From assembly GCA_004353515.1 (NCBI GenBank), contig SMNZ01000001.1:248001-312000 (forward strand): a stretch of 64,000 bases of DNA, written 5' to 3'. Source of the stretch: Alteromonadaceae bacterium M269. Its GTDB lineage: Bacteria; Pseudomonadota; Gammaproteobacteria; Enterobacterales; Alteromonadaceae. The translations under genes and the position numbers were made by a program. Below are positions 46,218 to 54,850 of this stretch, piece after piece. How positions within the stretch are numbered: the first letter of the stretch is position 1; the number at the start of each line of letters is the position of its first letter. The notes under the pieces were generated by a model. The model made no database searches. It was not told the origin of the DNA and saw nothing but the letters and a program-made list of their open reading frames with translations.

Positions 46218-46568
46218 ATGGATATAGACTTTGATGAAATAATGGCGTTGGAAATAGAGCTGAGTCAGCCTACGGCAAGAAAGAATCTGCAACGGTTGTC
46301 TGAGCTAATTGCAGATGATTTTGAAGAGTTTGGTAGCTCAGGTAGAGTTTTTAACAAAGACGACATTATTAGTGAGCTACAAACTGAAGATAATGTTACC
46401 TATGAGATAAAAGACTTTAGGTTTACAGCATTATCGGCGTCTTGTGTTTTAGTGAAGTATGTTTCTATCTTTGAGGGAAAATCTGCCCTTCGCAGTTCAA
46501 TTTGGATTAAAAGGGCAGAGCAGTGGGTTGTAATACACCACCAAGGGACTCGCTGTTACGAGTCCTAA
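46218..46568 (+). CDS. NTF2-like (DUF4440-type) protein
   Basis: 116 residues from the ATG at 46218, chosen over an upstream in-frame start that overlaps the GNAT gene. It has a cone-shaped NTF2-like pattern: IMALEIELSQPTARKN at the start, LIADDFEEFGSSGRVFNKDDIISEL, then four beta strands ending SSIWIKRAEQWVVIHHQGT. Function is unknown; such proteins bind small ligands. It is the last plus-strand gene of the cassette-like run and its 3' end overlaps the next convergent gene by 4 bases. Confidence 0.7.
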   Translation: MDIDFDEIMALEIELSQPTARKNLQRLSELIADDFEEFGSSGRVFNKDDIISELQTEDNVTYEIKDFRFTALSASCVLVKYVSIFEGKSALRSSIWIKRAEQWVVIHHQGTRCYES

Positions 46569-46999
46569 TCTTTGGCTTTGATACCTGTCAATTTCGCTAA
46601 CTCTTTGTCAGCGCATAATAGAGTGAGTGACGAAAGTGTATTCTCGGGCGTTTGCATCTGAATATTAATTGGGGTTGGAGTGATGACTTGAATCACAATA
46701 CCGTTAGGAGGTGTTGTTGTTAATGCTATTGTTAAGTCTTGTCCATCGTTTTCGTCTTGATCAATTTTTTTCCAATCAATAATAAAGCCTGGTGTTGGTA
46801 GCATGGCTTCGGCTGTGATGTTGAGTACATGTGTTTGATCGGGTTGAGTTTCGATCCAAGCTTTCCAGTCTTTTGATTCAAATATTGAACAAGGCATTTG
46901 CGGTTCCTCTTGTGGAGCAAGAAGGTCGATAGCTTCATTTTGAGCCAAGCTGGTAAAGCTGGCTGATATGAGCATCAGTATTGTTATTGTTTTTAACAT
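46565..46999 (-). CDS. Exported hypothetical protein
   Basis: Not recognised. 144 residues with a signal peptide (about residues 1-19, SFTSLAQ), then a beta-rich mature domain with cysteines near 37 and 130 that could pair. The C-terminus is polar. It is minus-strand and marks the right border of the cassette-like region. Confidence 0.55.
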   Translation of the reverse strand: MLKTITILMLISASFTSLAQNEAIDLLAPQEEPQMPCSIFESKDWKAWIETQPDQTHVLNITAEAMLPTPGFIIDWKKIDQDENDGQDLTIALTTTPPNGIVIQVITPTPINIQMQTPENTLSSLTLLCADKELAKLTGIKAKD

Positions 47000-47132
47000 G
47001 ACTTTCCTATGTGATGGTTGTTACTTTTAGACAACTCATCCGGTTTATTTTTATTGTGGAATGAGTATATAACTACGCATTCTGATGTAAAGAGTGTTAA
47101 CGCGACATGAATAAATAACTTGAAAGCAACTC

Positions 47133-48482
47133 TTACCAAAGTGCGTGTGATGAGCCTAGCTTGGTCGCTGCGGAGTCCCAATGCATCTGAGTAGAGCCAA
47201 CGACAATCGCGGGTTTTAATCTTTTAGCAACGCCCCATGGTGTTTGCTCTTCACCCAAAGAGAAATCACTACTTGCGGGAGTTTTAGATAGGCTATCGTC
47301 TAATGTTTGTGGATAAGCTTTAAGTAAGTGCGCAGTTCGAGCGAGAGACAGTTTTGCACTGTATAAAGAGCGATTGCCTCTAGCTTTTGTGATGGCTCTG
47401 ATAGTCGCAGCTGCAGCTAAGTATCCAGTCGCGTGATCTAATGCTTGAACAGGTAATGGAAAAGGTTGTGCTTCAGATTTCCAAAGCATGCCTTGATGTG
47501 CGATGCCAGTACTCATTTGTACCAAACTGTCGAATCCTCGGCGATTAGACCAAGGGCCACTCCAACCATAAGCATTGAGTGAGACGTCAATAATGTTAGG
47601 GTTAAAACTCTTTCTTTGGTATTTTCCATAACCTAAACGTTCTAAAGCATCTGCTCTGTATCCATGCACCAAGACATCAGCATGTTTTAACAGAGTTTCA
47701 AATATTGCCCTGTCTTTTGGGGTTTTTAAATCAAGGAAAGCACAGCGTTTTCCAAGGGTTATATCGGGGACAACATTAGGTTCATCCCAATGCGGTGGAT
47801 CTATCCTTAAAACGTCGGCACCAAACCCTGCTAATGTTCTGGTTGCAACTGGGCCTGCGAGAACGCGGGTGAGATCGAGAACTTTGATTCCATTAAGAGG
47901 TCTTGCAACGGTTGGCTTCCAAGCATTGTTAACGTTACAGCCATTATTTTCATGCTCAAAGCTAATAAGCGGTTCTTTCGCTACGGCATTTCCTTGCTGA
48001 TGTTGCGACCATGCGTCTATTGAGCGCATCGCCGCTGCGGCACCTCCGGCGGAGACAATCTTCGACTCGAGGTCATCGGCGCTTAACTCAGAAATACACT
48101 GTTTTAGCTTCTCTCTGTCGGCAGGCTGTTTTAAAACAGATAATGCAGCTGTTTTGTGATGGGGTAGATTGCAATGAAGCCTTATCCAACCATCGTGTGT
48201 TTGATAATCACCTGACACTTCATCCCAAATAGGAGGCAGAGTCCAATCTATAGGTTTAATGGATGCAGCAAACCACAATGATGCAAGTCTTTGGTTGATG
48301 ACTGATGTTTCAATATTCTGAGAAAGTCCAACTTCATATTTCAGCTGAGCGATAGCTGCTCCAACTCCTGCCATAGAGCAGGCGGCTAATTCACTGACAG
48401 AAAAGCATGATGGGAAAGACTCTTTTGCAGTAATCTCTACAGGGGCTTCTATGTCGAGTGATGAACGTATTTCATTGAGCAT
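47133..48482 (-). CDS. Class III CoA-transferase (CaiB/BaiF family)
   Basis: 449 residues from the ATG at 48482 (GTG at 48488 also possible). The second half holds the family core: LDLTRVLAGPVATRTLAGFGADVLRIDPP, LDLKTPKDRAIFETLLKHADVLVHGYR, and a late FDSLVQMSTGIAH. The first about 185 residues are a partly degenerate extra copy. This suggests a fused two-domain type rather than the usual 380-430-residue enzyme. It transfers CoA between carboxylic acids; substrate unknown. Confidence 0.8.
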   Translation of the reverse strand: MLNEIRSSLDIEAPVEITAKESFPSCFSVSELAACSMAGVGAAIAQLKYEVGLSQNIETSVINQRLASLWFAASIKPIDWTLPPIWDEVSGDYQTHDGWIRLHCNLPHHKTAALSVLKQPADREKLKQCISELSADDLESKIVSAGGAAAAMRSIDAWSQHQQGNAVAKEPLISFEHENNGCNVNNAWKPTVARPLNGIKVLDLTRVLAGPVATRTLAGFGADVLRIDPPHWDEPNVVPDITLGKRCAFLDLKTPKDRAIFETLLKHADVLVHGYRADALERLGYGKYQRKSFNPNIIDVSLNAYGWSGPWSNRRGFDSLVQMSTGIAHQGMLWKSEAQPFPLPVQALDHATGYLAAAATIRAITKARGNRSLYSAKLSLARTAHLLKAYPQTLDDSLSKTPASSDFSLGEEQTPWGVAKRLKPAIVVGSTQMHWDSAATKLGSSHALW

Positions 48483-48556
48483 AGTCACTTAGGTAGCTCT
48501 TGGTATCGCATATGAGATAGATACTAACCTAGGGTAAGTCACTTAAAAAATAAAAA

Positions 48557-48583
48557 AGCCGGTAAAATACCGGCTTTCTGAAC
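48557..48583 (-). terminator. Terminator between the CoA-transferase and bacterioferritin genes
   Basis: GCCGGTA pairs with TACCGGC around a short AAA loop. Poly-A lies upstream on the plus strand, giving a T-run on the minus strand. It ends the bacterioferritin transcript, which runs toward it. Confidence 0.75.
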
Positions 48584-48604
48584 TAGCACCTATTGAATCT
48601 AATT

Positions 48605-49072
48605 TTACATTTGGGATTGTAGGTAGTTCTGAAGTCCTAGGCGTTTAATCAAGCCTAGCTGTTGTTCTAACCAGTAAGCATGATCAACTTCAGTATCATC
48701 TAACAAGGTTTCAAGCATTTCTCGAGAGACATAATCCTGTTCTTTTTCGCATAAGGCGATAGTCTCTTTGAGCAATGCAGCAACACTATACTCAATGTTG
48801 AGATCGCTTTGCAGCATGCTAGGTACATCGTGACCTACATTGATTCCATCTCTAGTGGTTAGATCAGGAATACCCTCTAAAAATAAAATGCGTTCTATCA
48901 ATTGTGCTGCATGACCTTTTTCATCATCGAATTCATGGTCAATACGTTCATAGAGCTTATTAAGTCCCCAATCTTGATACATACGTGAATGTATAAAGTA
49001 TTGGTCCATTGCACTGAGCTCATTGGCGAGAAGCTTATTCAATGCATCAATAACTGTTTTGCTACCTTTCAT
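48605..49072 (-). CDS. bfrB: Bacterioferritin, ferroxidase-type (beta) subunit
   Basis: 155 residues of the Bfr family, starting MKGSKTVIDALNKLLANEL. The ferroxidase ligands are all present: Glu18, Tyr25, Glu51, His54, Glu94 and ExxH at 128-131. The heme-ligand position 52 is Lys instead of Met, so this subunit is not expected to bind heme. This is the complement of the neighbouring subunit and matches the alpha/beta arrangement known in Pseudomonas and Neisseria. It starts 2 bases after the partner gene. Iron storage is predicted. Confidence 0.9.
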   Translation of the reverse strand: MKGSKTVIDALNKLLANELSAMDQYFIHSRMYQDWGLNKLYERIDHEFDDEKGHAAQLIERILFLEGIPDLTTRDGINVGHDVPSMLQSDLNIEYSVAALLKETIALCEKEQDYVSREMLETLLDDTEVDHAYWLEQQLGLIKRLGLQNYLQSQM

Positions 49073-49074
49073 GA

Positions 49075-49551
49075 TTAGTCCTCCTCAGAAACTTGGCTTT
49101 GTAGATAGTTTTCTAAACCTGTTGTGCTAATTAAGTGTTGTTGAGTTTCAATCCAATCCAAGTGCTCTTCTTCATATTCCAGAATATCTTCTAGAAGCGC
49201 TCGTGATATGTAATCTTGCTCAGCCTCACACAATGCGATGGCTTTTCTTAAAGCTGTTAATTGATCTGTTTGGAAGTTCATGTCGCACTTGAGCATTTCT
49301 TCGGTTTCTTCACCAATTAATAACTTGCCTAACATTTGTAGGTTAGGGAGGCCTTCAAGAAAAAGTACTCTCTCTATCAATTCGTCTGCTTGTTTCATGT
49401 CTTTGATAGATTTCTTGTAGCAGACTTTATTGAGGCCGTTTAAGCCCCAATTTTTATACATGCGAGCATGCAGAAAATATTGGTTGATTGATGTTAGCTC
49501 AGCGGTGAGCACTTCGTTGAGTGCTGTGATAACGTTTTTATTACCTTGCAT
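49075..49551 (-). CDS. bfrA: Bacterioferritin, heme-type (alpha) subunit
   Basis: 158 residues beginning MQGNKNVITALNEVL. The heme-ligand Met52 is present, but several ferroxidase ligands are changed: Glu51 to Asp, His54 to Gln, Glu94 to Gln. Glu18, Glu127 and His130 remain. It is thus a heme-carrying, ferroxidase-poor subunit, paired with the beta gene 2 bases downstream, and mixed 24-mers are expected. A palindrome like a Fur box lies 30 bases upstream of the start. Confidence 0.9.
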   Translation of the reverse strand: MQGNKNVITALNEVLTAELTSINQYFLHARMYKNWGLNGLNKVCYKKSIKDMKQADELIERVLFLEGLPNLQMLGKLLIGEETEEMLKCDMNFQTDQLTALRKAIALCEAEQDYISRALLEDILEYEEEHLDWIETQQHLISTTGLENYLQSQVSEED

Positions 49552-49580
49552 AATTGATCACTCATTATCTGGTTGTCATC

Positions 49581-49595
49581 TAATGAGTGTCATTA
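49581..49595 (-). promoter_or_regulatory. Candidate Fur box upstream of the bacterioferritin operon
   Basis: TAATGA-GTG-TCATTA is a perfect 6-3-6 palindrome containing the central half-sites of the Fur box. It lies 30 bases before the bfrA start codon. The outer positions fit less well. Because bacterioferritins are often iron-responsive and fur is in this window, Fur control is plausible, but binding is inferred. Confidence 0.5.
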
Positions 49596-49696
49596 TAGTG
49601 AATTTTTAAGATATTTCCATTTTTTCTTTATAAAACAATGGGATACAAAGAGGAATTGTTCTCATTCGTAACACTGTTATTACTTGTTTGAGCGTT

Positions 49697-51307
49697 TTAT
49701 GTGTGACTTGGAGACAAAGTGTTTGAATCTATTAGAGAATCATTTCCTTCGATAAGTTGTAGACTTTCTTCGGCAAAACCAACACCCACCTCTGTATAGA
49801 AATTGAACACTTTATCGACACCGACTTTGAGTAGTTTTTGACGGTCATCTTCATAACGAGCGATAGCTGCTAGTTGGCCTTTGTAACCAAAACGTTTGAG
49901 TTGCTGGTGGATCTCAATAATGTCATCGATAGACGGGAGGGCTAGCAGAACAAGTTTAACGCAAGATAAGTCTAGATTTTCCCAGAGATCCGCATCTTCA
50001 CCATCGCCATACATGACTTGCATATCTCTCGCTTTTAACTTTTCGACACGCTGCGGATCTGCATCCATTCCCCAAACCTGATTATCGACCTGTTGCTTTA
50101 AGGCTAAATAAGCGCCTTTACCTACACGTCCCATGCCTAGAACGATAATTCTGGCATTTTCAGGCATGAGATAAATATCTTCGGCCAGTCGTTTATTGCT
50201 TTCATAAGGACGAAGCTTATGTGCATTGTTAGCGTACTGGCTATGTGCTTTGCGGTAAATTGCACTTGTGAAGATAAAAGAAAGAGATGCTGCGACAGCA
50301 ACAATGACCAGCCACTCTTCAGTCAGCCATTTAGCGTTAACGCAAACAGCGACCACAATGAGTCCGAATTCGCTGTAGTTATTGAGTACCATGCCTGATA
50401 AGAAAGCTGTCCTTGCTCTTAGTTTCAATCTGGTGAAAACAGTAAAGTACAGCATCATTTTGATAAGCAAGAGCAAGCATAACAAGAAACCGGATAGTAG
50501 GATGGCGAGATCGGGCAGCTTGGTGAAACCAATGGATAGGAAGAACCCAATAAGGAATAGATCCTTAAAACTCATTAAGGCTTTTGTTAACTCGGTAGAT
50601 TTCGTGTGAGAGCTCAAAAGCATACCGATAACGAGTGCACCTAAATCACCTTTTACACCAACAAATTCGAACAGTTCGTAGGCCCCGAAAGCCAGAAAGA
50701 AACCTGTCAGAGGTAAAAGCTCTGCGTGACCTGATTTATCGAGTAATTTATCGATCAAAGGACGTAGGAAAAATAAACCAAACAATCCTAATGCCCAAAT
50801 GGAAGGGATTTTACCACTGGTAATGACTAGGAATATAACAGCGAGAATGTCCTGTACGACGAGAACAGCTAACGCAATTTTGCCATGCCGTGTCCGGATT
50901 TCACCGCTCTCTTCTAATATTTTTACAACGCAGACTGTACTACTAAAACTTAATCCAAAAGCTAGCAGTGCGATCCCCTGTGTTGAAAGGTCAGAGAAAA
51001 AGGGGATAGCAAGCCACTGAAAAGCCGCAATCAAACCGAAGGAAAACAAGACCCATAGAACGGTGACCGAAAGTGTACTGACATAAACTTCAGGCTTGAG
51101 TAACGAACGAATATTGAGTTTTAAACCTATGGTGAATAGCATCAACGTGATGCCTATATCGGCCAAGGCATAGAGGTTGTCGTTGGCTTGTTGACCCAGC
51201 GCATTTAACAGAAAGCCAGCGATGAGGTAGCCAATAAGAGGTGGAAGGTTGATTAACTTAACGCCTAGTCCACAGATGAAAGCGAATAGGATCCAAATAA
51301 ATTCCAT
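49697..51307 (-). CDS. Kef-type cation/proton antiporter with RCK domain
   Basis: 536 residues, CPA2 family. About eleven hydrophobic segments span residues 1-350 and include IGYLIAGFLLN, LLAFGLSFSSTVCVV and VKGDLGALVIGMLLSSHTKS. After a linker comes a TrkA-N/RCK domain (about 378-495) with the nucleotide-binding GMGRVGKGAYLAL and VWGMDADPQRVEKL. The arrangement fits K+/H+ antiporters such as KefB/YbaL-like. Ions and regulators are not identified. It is transcribed alone. Confidence 0.85.
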   Translation of the reverse strand: MEFIWILFAFICGLGVKLINLPPLIGYLIAGFLLNALGQQANDNLYALADIGITLMLFTIGLKLNIRSLLKPEVYVSTLSVTVLWVLFSFGLIAAFQWLAIPFFSDLSTQGIALLAFGLSFSSTVCVVKILEESGEIRTRHGKIALAVLVVQDILAVIFLVITSGKIPSIWALGLFGLFFLRPLIDKLLDKSGHAELLPLTGFFLAFGAYELFEFVGVKGDLGALVIGMLLSSHTKSTELTKALMSFKDLFLIGFFLSIGFTKLPDLAILLSGFLLCLLLLIKMMLYFTVFTRLKLRARTAFLSGMVLNNYSEFGLIVVAVCVNAKWLTEEWLVIVAVAASLSFIFTSAIYRKAHSQYANNAHKLRPYESNKRLAEDIYLMPENARIIVLGMGRVGKGAYLALKQQVDNQVWGMDADPQRVEKLKARDMQVMYGDGEDADLWENLDLSCVKLVLLALPSIDDIIEIHQQLKRFGYKGQLAAIARYEDDRQKLLKVGVDKVFNFYTEVGVGFAEESLQLIEGNDSLIDSNTLSPSHT

Positions 51308-51455
51308 GAAGAGACAACTGACCTTTGGTGTATGACTTGGTGTCCAATATGCTGTTTGGACAGGGATGTTATTTATCCTATAGATTTGTAGAACAATTTC
51401 AAACTCTCGATCTAGCTAGTATGATAGAGATCAAAGATTTATTTGCCCTATAGGA

Positions 51456-52193
51456 ATGAATGTGAAGTTAAATTGTGACTTAGGTGAGAGCTACGGAAAT
51501 TGGTCGATCGGGAATGACGAAGCGGTTATGCCTTTTATTGACCAAGCTAATATCGCGTGTGGGTTTCATGCAGGCGATCCTATGGTCATGACCAAAACGA
51601 TTCAATTGGCTAAACAACACAATGTCGAGGTTGGAGCCCATCCTAGTTATCCTGACCTTAATGGATTCGGTCGCCGCTCAATGCAATGTAGTCGGGACGA
51701 ATTGATTAGTTTGGTGCGATATCAGGTCGCTGCGATAGATGGTGTCGCGAAGTCTTTAGACGTCGAGTTGAGTTACGTTAAACCTCATGGTGCGTTGTAT
51801 AATGACATGATGAAGTCTGACAGTGTTAGGGAATCATTGATGGATGCTGTGAGTGGTTATCACAGACCTTTAAAACTGATGCTCCAAGCAACGCCATTGT
51901 ATGAGATACATAAAGAAGAAGCTGAGAAAGCCGGCGTGTCTTTATTGTTCGAAGCATTCGCTGATCGTTGTTATACCGATGAAGGCCTTCTGGTTAAGCG
52001 AGGTGAAAAAGGGGCAGTACATAGCTCACAGCTTATGCTGGAACAGGCGCAACTTTTAGCGACTGAAAAGCAGGTGATTACTCAAACCGGTAAACGAATA
52101 TCTGTTGCGGCAGATAGTCTATGTGTTCACGGCGATAATCAAGAATCCATTGATTCGGTAAAGCAGATCAAACATATCCTAGCCAACATTTAA
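51456..52193 (+). CDS. pxpA: 5-Oxoprolinase subunit A (LamB/YcsF family)
   Basis: 245 residues, starting MNVKLNCDLGESYGNW, typical for PxpA. IACGFHAGDPMVM (about 33-45), VGAHPSYPD, VKPHGALYN (about 109-117) and FADRCYTDEGLLVKR are conserved in the family. With PxpB and PxpC it hydrolyses 5-oxoproline to glutamate using ATP, removing this damage product. It leads pxpABC, divergent from the antiporter gene. Confidence 0.93.
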   Translation: MNVKLNCDLGESYGNWSIGNDEAVMPFIDQANIACGFHAGDPMVMTKTIQLAKQHNVEVGAHPSYPDLNGFGRRSMQCSRDELISLVRYQVAAIDGVAKSLDVELSYVKPHGALYNDMMKSDSVRESLMDAVSGYHRPLKLMLQATPLYEIHKEEAEKAGVSLLFEAFADRCYTDEGLLVKRGEKGAVHSSQLMLEQAQLLATEKQVITQTGKRISVAADSLCVHGDNQESIDSVKQIKHILANI

Positions 52194-52198
52194 CCCAA

Positions 52199-52906
52199 AT
52201 GAAAAATAATGATTTTAAACTTGTTGTCGCAGGTGAAGCGGCAGTATTAGTCTATTTTGCAGAAGCTGCGTCTGAGAAAGTCTTAGAAGATATTCAGAAA
52301 TTTAAAGCCATGCTACGTAAGATGGAACCTGCTTGGTTGCTAGACACAATCCCATCATTTACTTCCATGTTAATTGAGTACAATCCGTTATTGACGGATT
52401 ATGCTGAAGTGTCTCGCGTGATCAGGGAACTCTTTAAGCAGATGGAAAGTAACGAGAGTACCGATAATACTTCGGTGAACTCTATCGTTGAACTGCCCGT
52501 TTATTATTCCGAAGAGACTGGGCTTGATCTAGCAAGTGTAGCAAGTCTAACCAACCTCAGTATTGATGAAGTCATTAAAATTCACTCTGAAACACTCTAT
52601 CAAGTTTATGCAGTTGGGTTTGCCCCTGGGTTTACTTACTTAGGTGCATTGAATGAATCGCTTGTACTGCCTCGCTTAAAAACACCTAGATTGAAAGTCC
52701 CTAAAGGTTCTGTCGCTATAGCAGAAACTCAAACAGCGATTTATCCCAATGAATCGCCTGGAGGATGGCACATTTTAGGGAACTGTCCGATAAAACTTTT
52801 CGATAAAGATAAGGAAACTCCCATGGATTTCGGAGTAGGGGATAAAGTTAGGTTTATGCCAGTGTCACGAGATGAATTTATTGCTTTAGGTGGTGCAGTA
52901 GCATGA
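52199..52906 (+). CDS. pxpB: 5-Oxoprolinase subunit B
   Basis: 235 residues of the KipI/PxpB (carboxyltransferase domain, subdomain C/D) family: VVAGEAAVLVYF at the start, VYAVGFAPGFTYLGAL (about 140-155), PRLKTPRLKVPKGSVAIAETQTAIYPNESPGGWHILG. It partners PxpC in the ATP-dependent 5-oxoproline activation. It starts 5 bases after pxpA and overlaps pxpC by 4 bases (ATGA). The region is intact. Confidence 0.93.
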   Translation: MKNNDFKLVVAGEAAVLVYFAEAASEKVLEDIQKFKAMLRKMEPAWLLDTIPSFTSMLIEYNPLLTDYAEVSRVIRELFKQMESNESTDNTSVNSIVELPVYYSEETGLDLASVASLTNLSIDEVIKIHSETLYQVYAVGFAPGFTYLGALNESLVLPRLKTPRLKVPKGSVAIAETQTAIYPNESPGGWHILGNCPIKLFDKDKETPMDFGVGDKVRFMPVSRDEFIALGGAVA

Positions 52907-53871
52907 GCATGGTGGTTAAACAGGTTTATGGGCTAGCATTGATTCAGGACCAGGGGCGTTATGGTTGCTACGATTATGGTATTACAACAGGTGGTGCAAT
53001 GGATCGCGATTCTCATGATATGGCTAACTTGTTGGTTGATAATAGTGAGACAGCAGCAACTCTTGAACTGAGTATGGCAACCATTGTTTTTGAAGCTTCA
53101 AAGCCTATGCTGCTTTGCTTATGCGGTGCCGAATCTGATTTGACTGTGAATGGTCAATCAGTGCCAATGTGGCAGAGCTTTGCGGTTAAAGCAGGGGATT
53201 CAATTGAGATTAAAGCGCCTACAAAAGGTTGTAGAGCTTATCTGGCGGTCAATGGTGGAATCGATACCAACCTGTTCTTAAACAGTCGTAGTACAGTTGT
53301 TAGAGAAGGAATTGGTGGTTTTGAAGGGATATCTATTAAATTTGGAGATGTTCTTCCTGTTGCCTCAGAGGTCACCGAGGCTGAATTAAGTAGTCGGGCT
53401 CATAAGTCTTGTGACGAACAATACATGCCACACTTCCAAACCGAAGTGGACTTAAGAGTCGTGTGGGGATATCAGCATCAGCAGTTTAGCGATGTGCAAA
53501 AGCAACTGTTCTTCTCTAGTGCGTATGAAGTTACCAATCAATCTGATCGCATGGGATATCGTCTTAGCGGGCAGCCAGTGATCTGCGATAGCTATAAATT
53601 GGCTTCAGAAGGTATATGCTTAGGTGCTATCCAAATTCCTGCAGACGGACAGCCCATCATTTTAATGCGAGATCGACAGACTATAGGTGGGTACCCGAAA
53701 ATAGGTGCAATACTGTCTATCGATTTAAATCAGTTATCGCAACTAACTGCTGGTGGGATTGTTCGTTTTACGCCAATTACAGTAGAAGATTCGCATAATG
53801 CGCTTCACAAGCACCAGTTTTGGTTAAAAAAGCGCATTGAATCCATAAAAGCAATACATACAGAAAGGTAA
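52903..53871 (+). CDS. pxpC: 5-Oxoprolinase subunit C (biotin-dependent carboxyltransferase-like)
   Basis: 322 residues of the KipA/PxpC family: GLALIQDQGRYGCYDYGITTGGAMDRDSHDMAN (in two runs), LAVNGGID, SDRMGYRLSGQPV and LMRDRQTIGGYPKIGAIL near the C-terminus, which are strongly conserved. It overlaps pxpB by 4 bases, so the two are translationally coupled. With PxpA/B it forms the bacterial 5-oxoprolinase. Confidence 0.93.
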   Translation: MSMVVKQVYGLALIQDQGRYGCYDYGITTGGAMDRDSHDMANLLVDNSETAATLELSMATIVFEASKPMLLCLCGAESDLTVNGQSVPMWQSFAVKAGDSIEIKAPTKGCRAYLAVNGGIDTNLFLNSRSTVVREGIGGFEGISIKFGDVLPVASEVTEAELSSRAHKSCDEQYMPHFQTEVDLRVVWGYQHQQFSDVQKQLFFSSAYEVTNQSDRMGYRLSGQPVICDSYKLASEGICLGAIQIPADGQPIILMRDRQTIGGYPKIGAILSIDLNQLSQLTAGGIVRFTPITVEDSHNALHKHQFWLKKRIESIKAIHTER

Positions 53872-53959
53872 CGGGTATATAATTAATGTAATTATCGTTG
53901 AGCCCTGTCACAATAGGGGCGTTTTGTATCTCTCTTCTTAGATTAGTATTTTCCGTAAC

Positions 53960-54820
53960 ATGCAACAAACCGTTTATCTGAATGATCAATTTATGCCGCT
54001 TGAGCAGGCGAAGATATCCCCATTAGATCGTGGATTCCTTTTTGGAGATGGCGTCTATGAAGTCATCCCGAGTTATTCAGGCAAGTTTGTTGGGTTTGAT
54101 TTGCATATCGAACGACTCAAACGCAGCCTAGCCGCTATCAAGATTGAGCTTAATTGGACAACTGATAAGTGGCGCTCCATCGCAGAAAGGCTGTTAGAAG
54201 AGAATGGCAGTGGTAACTTGAGTGTTTACATTCATGTGAGCCGCGGTGCAGATGTTAAAAGAGCTCACGCCTACAAAACCTTTAATTCACCAACTGTTTT
54301 TGCATTAACGACAGAAATTCCGGCACCTAAAGTCGCTAATATCGATAAAGTTGAAGGTTTGAGTGTTGTCACGCAAGAGGATATACGCTGGCAGCGTTGC
54401 GATGTTAAATCCACAGCGCTACTGGGTAACATCATGCACTTTCAACATGCTTATGACCAAGGCGTTGCGGAGACAATTCTTTATAACAAAGATCGACAAG
54501 TCACCGAAGCCAGTACCAGCAATGTTTTTGTGATCAAGAATAATTGCATCACAACCCCTCCATTAGATAGCCAATTACTGCCAGGCGTCACCAGACATAT
54601 TGTGCTAGATATTATTCGCTCCAAAACACAATATGAGGTGGGTGAGGAGATTGTGACATTCGACGATTTGAAACAGGCCGATGAAGTTTGGCTTACCAGT
54701 GCCAGCAAAGAGGTTGCTCCCGTTACATTGATAGACGGTGACCCTGTTGCAGATGGCAAGGTAGGTGGTTTATGGCTTGCGATTATGTCACTCTTCGAAC
54801 AACACAAATTTGACGCCTAA
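53960..54820 (+). CDS. dat: D-amino-acid aminotransferase (class IV, PLP)
   Basis: 286 residues, fold-type IV PLP enzyme. Seen are LDRGFLFGDGVYEV (about 23-36), the PLP Lys in RCDVKSTALLGNIM (about residue 147), ETILYNKDRQVTEASTSNVFVIK (about 172-194), and LLPGVTRH. This fits D-alanine aminotransferase; 4-amino-4-deoxychorismate lyase is possible but less likely. It lies 30 bases before alr, which makes the D-alanine it can use. Confidence 0.85.
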   Translation: MQQTVYLNDQFMPLEQAKISPLDRGFLFGDGVYEVIPSYSGKFVGFDLHIERLKRSLAAIKIELNWTTDKWRSIAERLLEENGSGNLSVYIHVSRGADVKRAHAYKTFNSPTVFALTTEIPAPKVANIDKVEGLSVVTQEDIRWQRCDVKSTALLGNIMHFQHAYDQGVAETILYNKDRQVTEASTSNVFVIKNNCITTPPLDSQLLPGVTRHIVLDIIRSKTQYEVGEEIVTFDDLKQADEVWLTSASKEVAPVTLIDGDPVADGKVGGLWLAIMSLFEQHKFDA

Positions 54821-54850
54821 TTAGAATTATCAGGATAACGAAAACACTCT

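Noticed and set aside
36026-46568. A defence island or toxin-antitoxin locus in the small-gene region
   Set aside because: No restriction, Cas, CBASS, retron, Abi or known toxin-antitoxin pair is recognisable. The P-loop kinase has no antitoxin-like partner, so only a cassette-like array is claimed.
53889-53903. TGTAATTATCGTTGA as a HexR site before the aminotransferase gene
   Set aside because: Only one half fits the palindrome, and the gene has no link to sugar metabolism.
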